Assembly (NCBI GenBank): GCA_021776115.1
Contig: JAJFGN010000047.1
Coordinates: 1-58,988, forward strand
Source of the DNA: Kiloniellaceae bacterium
GTDB lineage: Bacteria; Pseudomonadota; Alphaproteobacteria; Kiloniellales; J153
Direction of reading: 5' to 3'
Length of the DNA stretch: 58,988 bases
Position 1 is the stretch's first letter; every line of letters starts with the position of its first letter. A program made the translations under genes and the position numbers. Below, piece by piece: positions 1 through 8,359 of the stretch. Under the pieces are notes generated by a model. It searched no databases. It saw only the letters and a program-made list of their open reading frames with translations, and had not been told where the DNA came from.

Positions 1-1
1 C

Positions 2-703
2 GTGCTCGATATCGGCTGCGGTTGGGGCGGACTTGCGCTCGATCTGCACCGTAACTACGGCGTGCGCGTCACGGGCGTCACCCTGTCCGAAGAGCAACAC
101 AAGCTGGCCCGCGAAAGGGCCTGGGCGGCCAAAGCATCCGAAGCGGTCCAGTTCCGTCTCGAGGACTACCGAAAGGTGACCAACACGTTCGACCGGATCG
201 TGTCCGTGGGCATGTTCGAGCATGTCGGCGTTCCGCACTACCGGGAGTTCTTCGGCAAGCTCCGCGACAGTCTGGCCGAGGATGGCGTGGCACTGATCCA
301 CACCATCGGCCAGATCGACGGTCCGAGCGCCAACAACGCCTGGCTCGCCAAGTACATCTTTCCAGGCGGCTATTGCCCTGCCTTGTCGGAGATACTGCCT
401 GCCATCGAGCGCGCCGACCTCTATGTCACCGACATCGAGGTACTACGGCTGCATTACGCGGAAACCTTGAAGGCTTGGCGCGCCCGCTTCGAAGCCAACC
501 TGGAGCAGGTTCGGAAGATCTACGATGAGCGCTTCTGTCGCATGTGGCGCTTCTACCTCGCCGCAAGCGAGCTTGCTTTCCGGCACAACGGCCACGTCGT
601 TTTTCAAATTCAACTTGCAAAGCGACAGGATGCGGCGCCCTTGACCCGGGACTACATGACGCCGGCCGACCTCTCGTCCGCGCAGACCGCGCGGGTCGCA
701 TGA
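2..703 (+). CDS. cfa: Cyclopropane-fatty-acyl-phospholipid synthase, C-terminal part
   Basis: This is the 3' part of a SAM-dependent cyclopropane fatty acid synthase, which methylenates double bonds of membrane phospholipid acyl chains. The visible 233 residues open directly on the SAM-binding glycine motif (LDIGCGWGG), followed by the family signatures GVTLSEEQ, FDRIVSVGMFEHVG and FPGGYCP. The C-terminal helical part with the LRLHYAETLKAW and FCRMWRFYL segments is also typical of CFA synthases. The family is normally about 380-420 residues, so roughly 150 N-terminal residues lie before the window. The GTG at position 2 is an internal Val codon, not the start. The 3' end is intact. The next gene starts 70 bases on. 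Confidence 0.93.
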   Translation: MLDIGCGWGGLALDLHRNYGVRVTGVTLSEEQHKLARERAWAAKASEAVQFRLEDYRKVTNTFDRIVSVGMFEHVGVPHYREFFGKLRDSLAEDGVALIHTIGQIDGPSANNAWLAKYIFPGGYCPALSEILPAIERADLYVTDIEVLRLHYAETLKAWRARFEANLEQVRKIYDERFCRMWRFYLAASELAFRHNGHVVFQIQLAKRQDAAPLTRDYMTPADLSSAQTARVA

Positions 704-772
704 CCGGCCAACATCCGCACCGGTAACGAAGCCCCCCAGTGTCCAACTTTGGAATCGATTGAGGGAAAGATC

Positions 773-1858
773 ATGAGTAACCGAGTTAAAGGCCTGTTGA
801 TTATTTGGGCCCTGTTGATCGCCACGATCTGGGCCGGGGGTCCCTATGTCCGAGAGATACTTTTGACGGCGGACGAGCCTCGGACGGTGACCCCACGCGG
901 AGACTTGGCGAACTTCGAGCGCGTTACCACGGAACTCTTCGACGCCGCGGCGCCCGCCGTGGCCTATATCTTTACGCAAACCATCGCTGAAAACCCGTTC
1001 GGCGCGACCGCACAGCGAAGTGGCGCCGGCTCCGGCTTCGTCTGGGACAGTGCGGGGCACATCGTAACAAATTTCCATGTAGTGCAGGGAGCCGAGCGAA
1101 TTGCGGTGCGGCTCAATTCCGGCGAGGCCATACCGGCCACGTTGCTTGGCGCGGCGCCGGACTATGATCTCGCAGTGCTGAAGCTGTCGACCGCCCGAAT
1201 GGATCTATCGCCAATTCCCGTCGGCAATTCTGCGGACCTCAAGATCGGGCAGGCCGTCTTCGCCATCGGCAATCCCTTCGGGCTCAGCCGGTCCCTCTCC
1301 ACGGGTGTCATCAGCGCGCTCGACCGGCACCTGCCCACGGCCTCCGGCCGGGAGATCCACGGCGCGATCCAGACGGACGCGGCGATCAATCCGGGCAACT
1401 CGGGCGGCCCCTTGCTCGATTCGGCGGGCCGGCTGATCGGCGTCAACACCGCGATCGTCTCCGGATCGGGCAACTCGGCCGGCGTCGGCTTCGCGGTGCC
1501 GGTGGACGTCGTCAACCGGGTCGTGCCTCGACTGATCAAGGACGGTAAGTTTCCCCGGCCCGGCATCGGCATCGCGATCGTCGACGAAGAAACCAGCGCC
1601 CGGCTCGGACTTCCCGGGATCGTCATTGCCGAGGTTTTCCCCGGCTCCGCCGCCTCTGGCGCCGGTCTCGTCGGACTTGATCGGCAAAGCGGCCGGCTAG
1701 GAGACGTCATCACCGAGGTGAACGGGCGCGGGGTGCCGAGCATTGCGAAGTTTGCCGCCACCCTCGAGGAGGCCGGCATTGGAAACGAGGTCGAACTGAC
1801 GGTCGTCCGCAACGGGCGGGCGCGCAGTGTTCGGGTTAAAGTAACGGATATTTCGTGA
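773..1858 (+). CDS. HtrA/DegP-type trypsin-like serine protease with one PDZ domain
   Basis: This is a membrane-anchored periplasmic serine protease of the HtrA family (361 aa). An N-terminal hydrophobic anchor (about residues 5-24, GLLIIWALLIATIW) is followed by the protease domain. The catalytic triad is visible: His in TNFHVVQG, Asp in DYDLAVLKL and Ser in NPGNSGGPLL. A single PDZ domain occupies the last ~95 residues (PGIGIAIV to LTVVRNG). The ATG at 773 is chosen because GAGGGAAAG lies just upstream; a TTG 24 bases earlier is in frame but has no ribosome site. Its TGA overlaps the possible GTG start of the thioredoxin-like gene (GTGA), which suggests co-translation. One PDZ plus an anchor resembles DegS or small HtrA proteins more than DegP. 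It probably degrades misfolded envelope proteins; its target is unknown. Confidence 0.9.
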   Translation: MSNRVKGLLIIWALLIATIWAGGPYVREILLTADEPRTVTPRGDLANFERVTTELFDAAAPAVAYIFTQTIAENPFGATAQRSGAGSGFVWDSAGHIVTNFHVVQGAERIAVRLNSGEAIPATLLGAAPDYDLAVLKLSTARMDLSPIPVGNSADLKIGQAVFAIGNPFGLSRSLSTGVISALDRHLPTASGREIHGAIQTDAAINPGNSGGPLLDSAGRLIGVNTAIVSGSGNSAGVGFAVPVDVVNRVVPRLIKDGKFPRPGIGIAIVDEETSARLGLPGIVIAEVFPGSAASGAGLVGLDRQSGRLGDVITEVNGRGVPSIAKFAATLEEAGIGNEVELTVVRNGRARSVRVKVTDIS

Positions 1859-2589
1859 GCGCGGCCTCCGCGGACGCTGGGTTTGCGGTCGCGAGGCGAA
1901 GGCATGAGACATACGAGATGTTGAGAGCAGTAGCGAAATCCGCGACGCACTGGCCGTTAGGCCCGTCGATATGCCGATGGTCCCGCCAGGATGTCTCAAC
2001 GCGCCAAGGTCCAGCAGGCACAGGAAGATTGATCGGTCTTTTTGCCATATTGCTCCTCCTGGCGCTCGCACCGTCCGAGGTGTTCGCTCACGGAATCGAT
2101 CACCCCACGGCGCTTCGGAACGCGCGAAATCAGTTCATACATTTGAAGCGGCAGAAACCCGCGCCGATGATACCAATCCTTGCCGAGAGCGGCAGCGTCC
2201 GCGATCTCGGCCGCTTTCGCGGCAAGCTGGTTCTGTTGAATTTCTGGGCCACGTGGTGCCCTCCGTGCATCGACGAGCTCCCCGCTCTCAACCGCCTTCA
2301 AGCGCTCCTCGGGAACGATTCTTTCGCGGTCGTCGCGTTGTCGATCGATGACGGCGGCATCGATTTGCCCGTCTCCTTCGTGAGGCGCCTGGGGCTGAGG
2401 AATCTCGGCGTTTACCAAGATTTCACCGGACGGGCGGAGGATGCATTCCCCCTCTATGGCCTTCCGATCACCTATCTCATCGATCGGGGTGGTTTGGTGG
2501 TCGGTTATATCGTCGGAGCGGTGAAATGGGATTCACCGGAAGCGGTGCAATTCCTGACTCATTACATCGCACCGGCAAATTCGGGCTGA
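1855..2589 (+). CDS. TlpA-like periplasmic thioredoxin-fold protein
   Basis: This is a TlpA/ResA-like thiol-disulfide oxidoreductase. A hydrophobic segment (about residues 58-77, LIGLFAILLLLALAPSEVFA) serves as signal peptide or anchor, and the thioredoxin domain follows with the redox motif WATWCPPC. Downstream come the TlpA features VVALSIDD and the cis-Pro strand LPITYLID. These proteins reduce or shuffle disulfides in exported proteins such as c-type cytochromes or oxidases. The start is uncertain: GTG 1855 overlaps the protease stop, ATG 1918 is in frame, and both leave a long Arg-rich stretch before the hydrophobic segment. The coupling to an HtrA protease and the CPVC membrane protein nearby suggest an envelope protein-folding or thiol role (inference). 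Confidence 0.85.
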   Translation: MSAASADAGFAVARRRHETYEMLRAVAKSATHWPLGPSICRWSRQDVSTRQGPAGTGRLIGLFAILLLLALAPSEVFAHGIDHPTALRNARNQFIHLKRQKPAPMIPILAESGSVRDLGRFRGKLVLLNFWATWCPPCIDELPALNRLQALLGNDSFAVVALSIDDGGIDLPVSFVRRLGLRNLGVYQDFTGRAEDAFPLYGLPITYLIDRGGLVVGYIVGAVKWDSPEAVQFLTHYIAPANSG

Positions 2590-2670
2590 ACGATCGGATG
2601 CCACCGCCCGAGCGAGGGCCTTTTGGGAGAGACGAATTGAGGCGACGCAGACCTGGAGGTAATCGGGGGA

Positions 2671-3684
2671 ATGTCCAATAACAATCCCAAGAAGGTTTGG
2701 AAGTGGCTGAAAACAATGCCGACTCTCAGTGAGCTTCGCGCAAAATACCCGGACGAGTGGGTGATCGTGCAGGGAGAAATTTCGACCGCTTACGAGCGGA
2801 GCAGGCCGGGAGAACCGCCAAAGCGCCTGAATAACTCCGCAACGCCCGCATCGACACGACCAAATCCTGCCCATGGGAAACCAAGAGCCCGAAAAGCATT
2901 GGATCCCGCTCTGTCGAAATACATTCGCGATCGCATGGCTCAAATGGCGATCAAGAATTACGGCTTGATCGCTGCCTCGGGAATCAGGAAAGGTGTCGTT
3001 AGATTCAACTGGTTGAATGGCTACATCATCAAGGGGCTTCTGTTCGCGCGAGGGTTGGAACGTAAGCCGGCATCGCTGTTCTGGTTTCGCTTGATCTGGC
3101 CCCTTGTCTGGCAGAAGAAGCGGCTCATGCCCCTAGCGGAGTCTCAGGGAATTTATTGCTTTTATTCCCGGCCGCTTATCGAAAAGTTGGCCGTACTGAT
3201 AGGCTCCAGATCTTGCCTTGAGATCGCCGCGGGCGACGGGACATTGACGCGATTCCTGAAGATCCAGGGCGTCCAAATAACAGCGACTGACAACTGTAGT
3301 TGGAAGCACGCCATGCAATACCCCGACTGGGTCGTCAAGCGCGAAGCGCGAGAGGCGCTAAAAGCCTACGCCCCCGAGGTGGTGATCTGCTCCTGGGCCC
3401 CCGCCAGCAACGACTTTGAACACCAGGTCTTCAAGACCCGCAGCGTTCAGATCTATATCGCCATCGGCAGCCGTCACCGGTTCGCGGCCGGGAATTGGCG
3501 CGACTATAATCGTCAATCCACTTTTGCCTTCGAGGAAGATGAGGCACTTAGCCGGTTAGTATTACCGCCAGAGCTGGGATCTGCGGTTTACATATTCCGG
3601 CGCAAGACTAAACTTACCGACACAAGGCCACCGCGCGAACCCGGTCCCTTGGTGACCGTTGCTGTCGGTCCTACACCCACCTGA
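2671..3684 (+). CDS. Putative SAM-dependent methyltransferase-like protein
   Basis: This 337-residue protein has no firmly recognised family name. A Rossmann SAM-binding signature is visible near residue 188 (LEIAAGDGTLTRFL), followed about 17 residues later by an acidic-strand segment (ITATDNCSW) and then VVICSWAPASND, which sits where class I methyltransferases have motif IV. The first ~80 residues are polar and low complexity (PGEPPKRLNNS, AHGKPRARKALD). Residues ~110-150 are basic and aromatic. The substrate cannot be deduced. The upstream spacing of 81 bases from the thioredoxin gene allows but does not prove co-transcription. The start ATG at 2671 follows GGAGGTAATCGGGG, a good ribosome site. 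Confidence 0.6.
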   Translation: MSNNNPKKVWKWLKTMPTLSELRAKYPDEWVIVQGEISTAYERSRPGEPPKRLNNSATPASTRPNPAHGKPRARKALDPALSKYIRDRMAQMAIKNYGLIAASGIRKGVVRFNWLNGYIIKGLLFARGLERKPASLFWFRLIWPLVWQKKRLMPLAESQGIYCFYSRPLIEKLAVLIGSRSCLEIAAGDGTLTRFLKIQGVQITATDNCSWKHAMQYPDWVVKREAREALKAYAPEVVICSWAPASNDFEHQVFKTRSVQIYIAIGSRHRFAAGNWRDYNRQSTFAFEEDEALSRLVLPPELGSAVYIFRRKTKLTDTRPPREPGPLVTVAVGPTPT

Positions 3685-3755
3685 CGGTGGCTGACTGCGA
3701 ATCCACCGCTTTAGCCGGGAGGGTTTTTTAACACGAAAGGCCTATCCTCCGAGTC

Positions 3756-4208
3756 ATGACACCGAACCTTAGTTTATCCCGAATCTTGAAGGGCCTCGCG
3801 ACCGCCCTCGGTTCCTTCGTCGCGCTCGGCACCGTAGCGGCACTCTGGGAAAATCCCTTATTCGTTCGAATGACGCCGACCGGAAACTGGGAAATCGCGC
3901 TTCTGGCGATGCTCTCGCTGCTGCTTGGCGTGTATGTCGTTATCCGAAGACCGTTTTGCTCGATAAAGACCGCCGGCGCCGGCAGCGTTCTCGGCTTCAT
4001 CGGCGTTGCCTGTCCCGTCTGCAACAAGATCCTCCTGCTTCTATTCGGTGGAGACCTCCTACTCACGTACTTCGAGCCGGTGCGCGTCTATGTTGCGGCC
4101 GCTGGCGTGTTGCTCGCCACCTGGGCCGTGGCTCGCGAATGGGCGGTTACAAGGCGAGAGCCCACCGAGAAACGGCTTTCTAGCCCTTCCGCTGCATTTT
4201 CTGAATAG
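3756..4208 (+). CDS. Small membrane protein with conserved CPVCNK motif
   Basis: This 150-residue protein has about four hydrophobic segments: LATALGSFVALGTVAALW, IALLAMLSLLLGVYVVI, a central LGFIGVACPVCNKILLLLF and VYVAAAGVLLATWAVA. The Cys pair in ACPVCNK lies in a transmembrane-proximal loop and a further Cys (RRPFCS) lies upstream. I recognise this pattern as a recurring uncharacterised proteobacterial membrane protein. The close Cys pair suggests a redox or metal role, possibly with the TlpA-like thioredoxin two genes upstream; that is inference. Length and topology look complete. A short inverted repeat follows the stop (4215-4229). Confidence 0.6.
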   Translation: MTPNLSLSRILKGLATALGSFVALGTVAALWENPLFVRMTPTGNWEIALLAMLSLLLGVYVVIRRPFCSIKTAGAGSVLGFIGVACPVCNKILLLLFGGDLLLTYFEPVRVYVAAAGVLLATWAVAREWAVTRREPTEKRLSSPSAAFSE

Positions 4209-4637
4209 GGCGACACGGGACAGTCCCGTAAAAACAGAATACGCGGCAAACCCCTGTTTTTTGGACGAAGCACGGTGCCGCACCCCTCACAGTCGTAGAG
4301 GAACCGGCATGCAGCGGCCGGCATGGTCGCGCTCTTCCGATGCCCACCTACGACCACGCAAACATCCTGTGCCATAAACCCTGCTTCGCACAGCCGAGCA
4401 CCTCCGTGAATCCTGCGTCTACGTCAGCGCCCTAGGTCTCACGCGCGCCCGCCGCGGCAACGTCAAGAGAGGCGCCCGATCCGGGTCTTCCGACAAGCCG
4501 ATGCCGCAGGCCCGCGGGCCAACGCATGCGCCCGGACATGGGAACGAATTGCCCGTCTATCGTTCGAGCCGTTCCTGGTCAGGCAACAAACAAGGCAGGG
4601 CAATTCTGGTCAACGTCGGCGAACGATTGCACGAACC
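4209..4637. other. Gene-poor stretch between convergent genes
   Basis: There is no credible coding region between the CPVC membrane protein and the thiolase, which point toward each other. A small inverted repeat ACGGG/CCCGT at 4215-4229 followed by AAAAA may act as a weak terminator for the plus-strand gene. The short open frames in the rest of the stretch lack ribosome sites and family resemblance. I see no repeat or RNA gene. Confidence 0.4.
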
Positions 4638-5825
4638 TCACCCGACCCGTTCGAGGGCCAGCGCGATGCCCTGCCCGCCGCCAATGCATAGCGTCACCAG
4701 ACCGCGCTCAATTTCGTCGCGCTTCATTGCATGCAATAGCCGTGTCGTAAGGACGGCCCCCGTGGCCCCGATCGGATGGCCGTGGGCGATGGCGCCGCCT
4801 TCGACATTGACGATGTCTTCCTCAAGCCCGATTTCGCGTACCAACGCGACGGCAATGGCGGCGAAGGCCTCGTTGATCTCGACCCGGCCGAGGTCGCTGG
4901 CGCTCCAGCCCGCGCGCTCAAGCGCCTGATGAACGGCGGGCACGGGACCGAGGCCGAACAAGCCTGGCTCGACCGCGCCGACGCCGTAGGAAACCAGCCT
5001 GGCCATGGGCTCGAGGCCGTTTTTCTCCGCCCACGCCGCTTCGGTGACAATCATCGCCGCCGCGCCGCTGTTGAGCCCCGGCGCATTGCCGGCGGTGATC
5101 GTGCCGTCCTCGCGGAAGGCGGGCCGGAGCTTGCTCAGGCCGTCCAGGGTGGTATCGGGCCGGTTGTTCTCGTCGGTGTCGAAAGTGGTCGTCCCCTTGC
5201 GGGTCTTGATCTCCACCGGAACGATCTCGTCCTTGAACTTGCCGGCCGCCTGGGCCTCGGAGAAGCGCTGCTGGGAGCGCTCGGCCCAGCGATCCTGATC
5301 CTTACGCGTGATCTGGGCTTGTTTCACCAGATCTTCCGTGTGCCAGCCGGAATGCTTGCCGGAAAAAGCATCGTTCAGTCCGTCGTGGAGCATGCTGTCG
5401 TACATCTGCGCATCGCCCATGCGGTAGCCCCAGCGCCCCCGCTGCACGAGGTAGGGTGCCTGGTCCATGTTTTCCATGCCGCCGGCGATGGCACAGTCGA
5501 TATGGCCGAGCATGACCTCCTGCGCCGCCGAGGCGATGGCCTGGGCACCCGAGCCGCACACGCGATTCACGGTCATGGCCGGCACGTCAACGGGAATGCC
5601 GGCGCCGACCGCCGCCTGGCGCGCCGGGTTCATCTTGGCGCCCGCTTGGACCACCTGCCCCATGACCACGGTCTGGATAGCTGACGGATCGAGGCCAGAT
5701 CGCGCGACCGCCGCGCGGATCGCCGTCGCGCCGAGCTCGGTTGCCGGTAGGTCCTTCAAGGACCCGCCATAAGTGCCGATCGCCGTGCGGACGGGGGCGC
5801 AGAGAACAACTTGTTTTAGAGACAT
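4638..5825 (-). CDS. phaA: Acetyl-CoA C-acetyltransferase (thiolase)
   Basis: This is a full-length thiolase (395 aa) that condenses two acetyl-CoA to acetoacetyl-CoA, or the reverse, in polyhydroxybutyrate or ketone/fatty acid metabolism. The nucleophilic Cys is in VNRVCGSGAQAI (about residue 88). The His of the second active-site loop is in INEAFAAIA / GGAIAHGHPIGATGA, and the C-terminal Cys-Gly motif is LCIGGGQGIAL. Length and motifs match PhaA/AtoB. It starts at an ATG preceded by an A-rich leader and is transcribed away from the sigma-factor run. No phaB or phaC neighbour is present, so the symbol follows the family, not the context. Confidence 0.9.
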   Translation of the reverse strand: MSLKQVVLCAPVRTAIGTYGGSLKDLPATELGATAIRAAVARSGLDPSAIQTVVMGQVVQAGAKMNPARQAAVGAGIPVDVPAMTVNRVCGSGAQAIASAAQEVMLGHIDCAIAGGMENMDQAPYLVQRGRWGYRMGDAQMYDSMLHDGLNDAFSGKHSGWHTEDLVKQAQITRKDQDRWAERSQQRFSEAQAAGKFKDEIVPVEIKTRKGTTTFDTDENNRPDTTLDGLSKLRPAFREDGTITAGNAPGLNSGAAAMIVTEAAWAEKNGLEPMARLVSYGVGAVEPGLFGLGPVPAVHQALERAGWSASDLGRVEINEAFAAIAVALVREIGLEEDIVNVEGGAIAHGHPIGATGAVLTTRLLHAMKRDEIERGLVTLCIGGGQGIALALERVG

Positions 5826-6112
5826 CGGACTTTATCCTTTCATCGGGTTCCAAACGAAAACTCGCGGGCGTTCCTCGTAGGTTCCGGGCGTACAGCGCGA
5901 AAAATGCCATCGCAACGTCCCGAAATACAACTCGTCTAACGCGGCCGAAGCGCGCGCCCTGGGCCTGCGTAAAACGCTTGGTCCAGATCAAGGCCCGCCA
6001 GGCTCATACCGGGCAGATTGATGGCCCGCTACTCATTCAGAAGACGGTTGGAGAGACACTTCGTTACAGGGCGGAGACAAGACCACAACGCTTTGCCGCA
6101 AGGAAGACCCCG

Positions 6113-6768
6113 ATGGCTGCGCATGCAAGGAACGCCGAGCCAAATGAGCCGAATGCCGAACTGGCGAGTTCATTGAGGCCAATGCATCCTGCCGTCGAGG
6201 CCATGCTGCTCGAAAACCACCGCGAGTTCCTGCGTTCCTAGTTCGCCGTATCGGAGACAGGGACACGGCGGCGGAGGTCCTGCAACAGTTCTACCTCCGC
6301 GTGGTCAGCCGAGGCTCGGAACTGAAAAAGGCCGAAAGCGTGGTCGCCCGGCTCTATACGGTGCTCCGGACAACGCTCGTGGACCGTTACCGCAGGGAAA
6401 CGGCCGGCCGGACCCGGGAAGCCGGCTATGCCCTGGTGCAGACCCTGGGCCAGGAGCGCTGGGACACAGACCCAGAGGACTGGATCTGCGCATGCCTGCA
6501 CAAGGTTCTCCCGATGTTGAAGCCGGAGTATTCGGAGGCGCTGCGGCGGGTTGACCTTCGCGGAGCGCCGCCCGGTAAAGTCGCCGGCGACCTGGGGATC
6601 GCCGCCAACAATATGAAGGTGAGATTACACCGGGCCCGCCGGGCGCTGAGGCGGGCGTTGTTCCAATCCTGCAGGAATTGCACCGAGCACGATTGCTTTG
6701 TCTATGAACGGGCTCGCCATCAGGCAGCTGCCAGCTCTATTGACCAGCAACGGCTCATTGCCGTTTGA
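6113..6768 (+). pseudogene. ECF sigma factor gene disrupted by a frameshift
   Basis: The gene opens at ATG 6113 behind AGGAAG and reads MAAHARN... to HREFLRS, then hits TAG at 6239-6241. Comparison with the intact paralogue at 7047 shows that restoring one missing base near 6233-6236 makes the frame continue as LRFLVRRIGDRDTAAEVLQQF and on to the sigma-2/sigma-4 region (VDRYRRET, VDLRGAPPGKV, RLHRARRALR). The C-terminus carries CRNCTEHDC, a Cys-rich tail also present in the paralogue. The lesion is a single-base deletion: a real pseudogene, a programmed shift or a sequence error are all possible. The downstream half is otherwise well preserved, which suggests a recent event. Confidence 0.8.
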
Positions 6769-6933
6769 ACCGAGGTTTTCCGGCGTGCGGAGCTTCTCGG
6801 ACAATCTTGCGAAACCATCGCGGCATTGCTTGGAATCACTGTTGGGACGGTAGAATCCCGTCTCCGGGCGGCCCGGATCGAGATACGGCGATTGCTGGAA
6901 CTCTCGGCGCAATCCTACCTCGATCGTCCGTAG
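6769..6933 (+). pseudogene. Orphan sigma-70 region 4 fragment
   Basis: Directly after the stop of the frameshifted sigma gene, and in the same frame, the sequence encodes about 54 residues that read as a sigma-4 helix-turn-helix: VFRRAELLGQSCETIAALLG, then ITVGTVESRLRAARIEIRRL, ending at TAG 6931-6933. There is no start codon or ribosome site of its own. It is not the C-terminus of the preceding gene, which already has its own sigma-4. It therefore looks like the remnant of another sigma gene whose 5' part was lost in a deletion or recombination between tandem paralogues. Confidence 0.65.
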
Positions 6934-7046
6934 CGCCGAGATTCGTGACGTCACATTGGGGGGCCGGATGGGGTAGCGCCGGTCGATTGACCCGCGAAGC
7001 GCGATCGACGATGCTACAGAATACATCCACTGAAGAAGTCATGGCG

Positions 7047-7703
7047 ATGAGCGCAAGTAAGCTTGAGACAACGACGGGTCCGATGACGGATGATGCCGAT
7101 AGGGCCTTGAGACCCGTGCAGGGGACCGTCGAGGCCGCGCTGATAGAGAACCACCGCGATTTCCTGCGGTTTCTCGTCCGCCGTGTTGGCGACACGGACA
7201 CCGCGGAGGACGTATTGCAGCAGTTCTACCTGCGCGCGGTCGGCAAAGGTTCCGAACTCCAAAAGAGCGAAAGCGTGGTCGCTTGGCTTTATAGGGTGTT
7301 ACGGACGACTTTGGTTGACCACTATCGCCGCGAAACCACGCGCCGACGCCAGGAAGCCGACTATGCCCAGATGGAGATCCTGTCCAACGAAGGACGGGAC
7401 GCGGAGTTGGAGAGCGCGATCTGCATGTGCCTCGAGAAGCTCTTGCCTACATTGAAGGCAGACTATGCCGAAATCCTCCAGCGCGTGGATTTGCGGGGAG
7501 CGCCACCCCGGGAAGTCGCTCGCGATCTGGGGCTCGCGCCGAATAATGTGAGAGTGCGGCTGCACCGGGCGCGCCAGGCCATGAAACACAGTCTGCTGGT
7601 GTCGTGCGGGGTCTGCGCCAAACATGGCTGCCTCGACTGCGACTGTGGTCAGCCGAAGCGACCCGGCGGTCGGGCCGAAGAGGCCGTGCCGAGCGTCTCG
7701 TGA
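7047..7703 (+). CDS. ECF RNA polymerase sigma factor with Cys-rich C-terminal tail
   Basis: This is an intact sigma-70-family ECF factor (about 218 aa). Sigma-2 spans roughly residues 25-95 (ENHRDFLRFLVRRVGDTDTA, VLQQFYLRAV, VVAWLYRVLRTTLVDHYRRE). Sigma-4 spans ~125-185 (VDLRGAPPREVARDLGLAPN, VRVRLHRARQAMK). The tail carries CGVCAKHGCLDCDCG, six closely spaced Cys and a His, as expected for a metal-binding or redox-sensing element. In CorE-type (ECF44) factors a C-terminal Cys-rich domain senses metal directly; a similar role here is inference. ATG 7047 is preferred because GAAGAAG lies 8 bases upstream; ATG 7041 and 7011 are in frame. No anti-sigma gene is adjacent, which fits self-sensing. 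Confidence 0.85.
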   Translation: MSASKLETTTGPMTDDADRALRPVQGTVEAALIENHRDFLRFLVRRVGDTDTAEDVLQQFYLRAVGKGSELQKSESVVAWLYRVLRTTLVDHYRRETTRRRQEADYAQMEILSNEGRDAELESAICMCLEKLLPTLKADYAEILQRVDLRGAPPREVARDLGLAPNNVRVRLHRARQAMKHSLLVSCGVCAKHGCLDCDCGQPKRPGGRAEEAVPSVS

Positions 7704-7907
7704 ACTGTCGTTCGCCTTGTGCCGGATCGAAGCGGCGGCCAAGCCAAGCGCCTGACCTCGCCTGCCTACCCCTGCCTGTAACAAAGTCGCGTGTTCCGCG
7801 TCTATAACCATACCAGGACGTATCCCGGGCGACGGATCTAAACCCGAGCCCGAGAAGTCAATGGATTCGATTCTAATCCTCGCGCCACCAGGATCGGTAA
7901 GCGCACC

Positions 7908-8312
7908 ATGAATCATGATTTCGGGGGAAAGTGCGCCTTAAACCAATCTTTCGCGCCATGCGGCGAGAACGGAAACGGGGTGCCCAGGACGCCGGGCAAG
8001 CGTCGTTGCCGATGCGATAGGTTGGGCTGCCAATGCCGCCCGGACCGCGAAGCAATCGCTGACCGAGAGCTCGATGACCTTATCAAACGCTGCCTCTGCC
8101 GGCTCCTTGCTACCTTGCCCTCCGAATTGGCCGAGGTCCTCTGGCGCGCGGAGGTCAACGGTCAGTGCGCTGCCTGTATTGCCTGGTGTCTCGGGATCAG
8201 CCCGCGGACGGCGAGGTCCCGTCTCCGCTCGGCACGGGCCGCCGTTTTGGACCGACTGGAGCCGTGGGCACGAACCCATTGCGACGGCAGATTTTCCGGC
8301 GCCGAGCATTAG
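7908..8312 (+). CDS. Short Cys-rich sigma-4-like protein
   Basis: This 134-residue protein has a Cys-rich front (CRCDRLGCQCRPD, about residues 34-46) followed by a sigma-4-type helix-turn-helix (LPSELAEVLWRAEVNGQ, then CLGISPRTARSRLRSARAAV). A sigma-2 domain is absent, so by itself it could not act as a complete sigma factor. It could be a truncated paralogue of the two upstream sigma genes, or a stand-alone DNA-binding or anti-sigma-type partner. The start is not secure, because no strong ribosome site precedes ATG 7908. The order of Cys-rich part and HTH is reversed relative to the intact factor upstream, which is unusual. Confidence 0.55.
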   Translation: MNHDFGGKCALNQSFAPCGENGNGVPRTPGKRRCRCDRLGCQCRPDREAIADRELDDLIKRCLCRLLATLPSELAEVLWRAEVNGQCAACIAWCLGISPRTARSRLRSARAAVLDRLEPWARTHCDGRFSGAEH

Positions 8313-8359
8313 GGTGCCCGATTGTCCGGGCACCGCGAAACCGGATGGCGGCGGCCAAC

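Noticed and set aside
4776-5684. A 302-residue open frame antisense to the thiolase
   Set aside because: It overlaps a well-supported thiolase gene entirely and shows no family motif; long antisense frames are common in GC-rich DNA.
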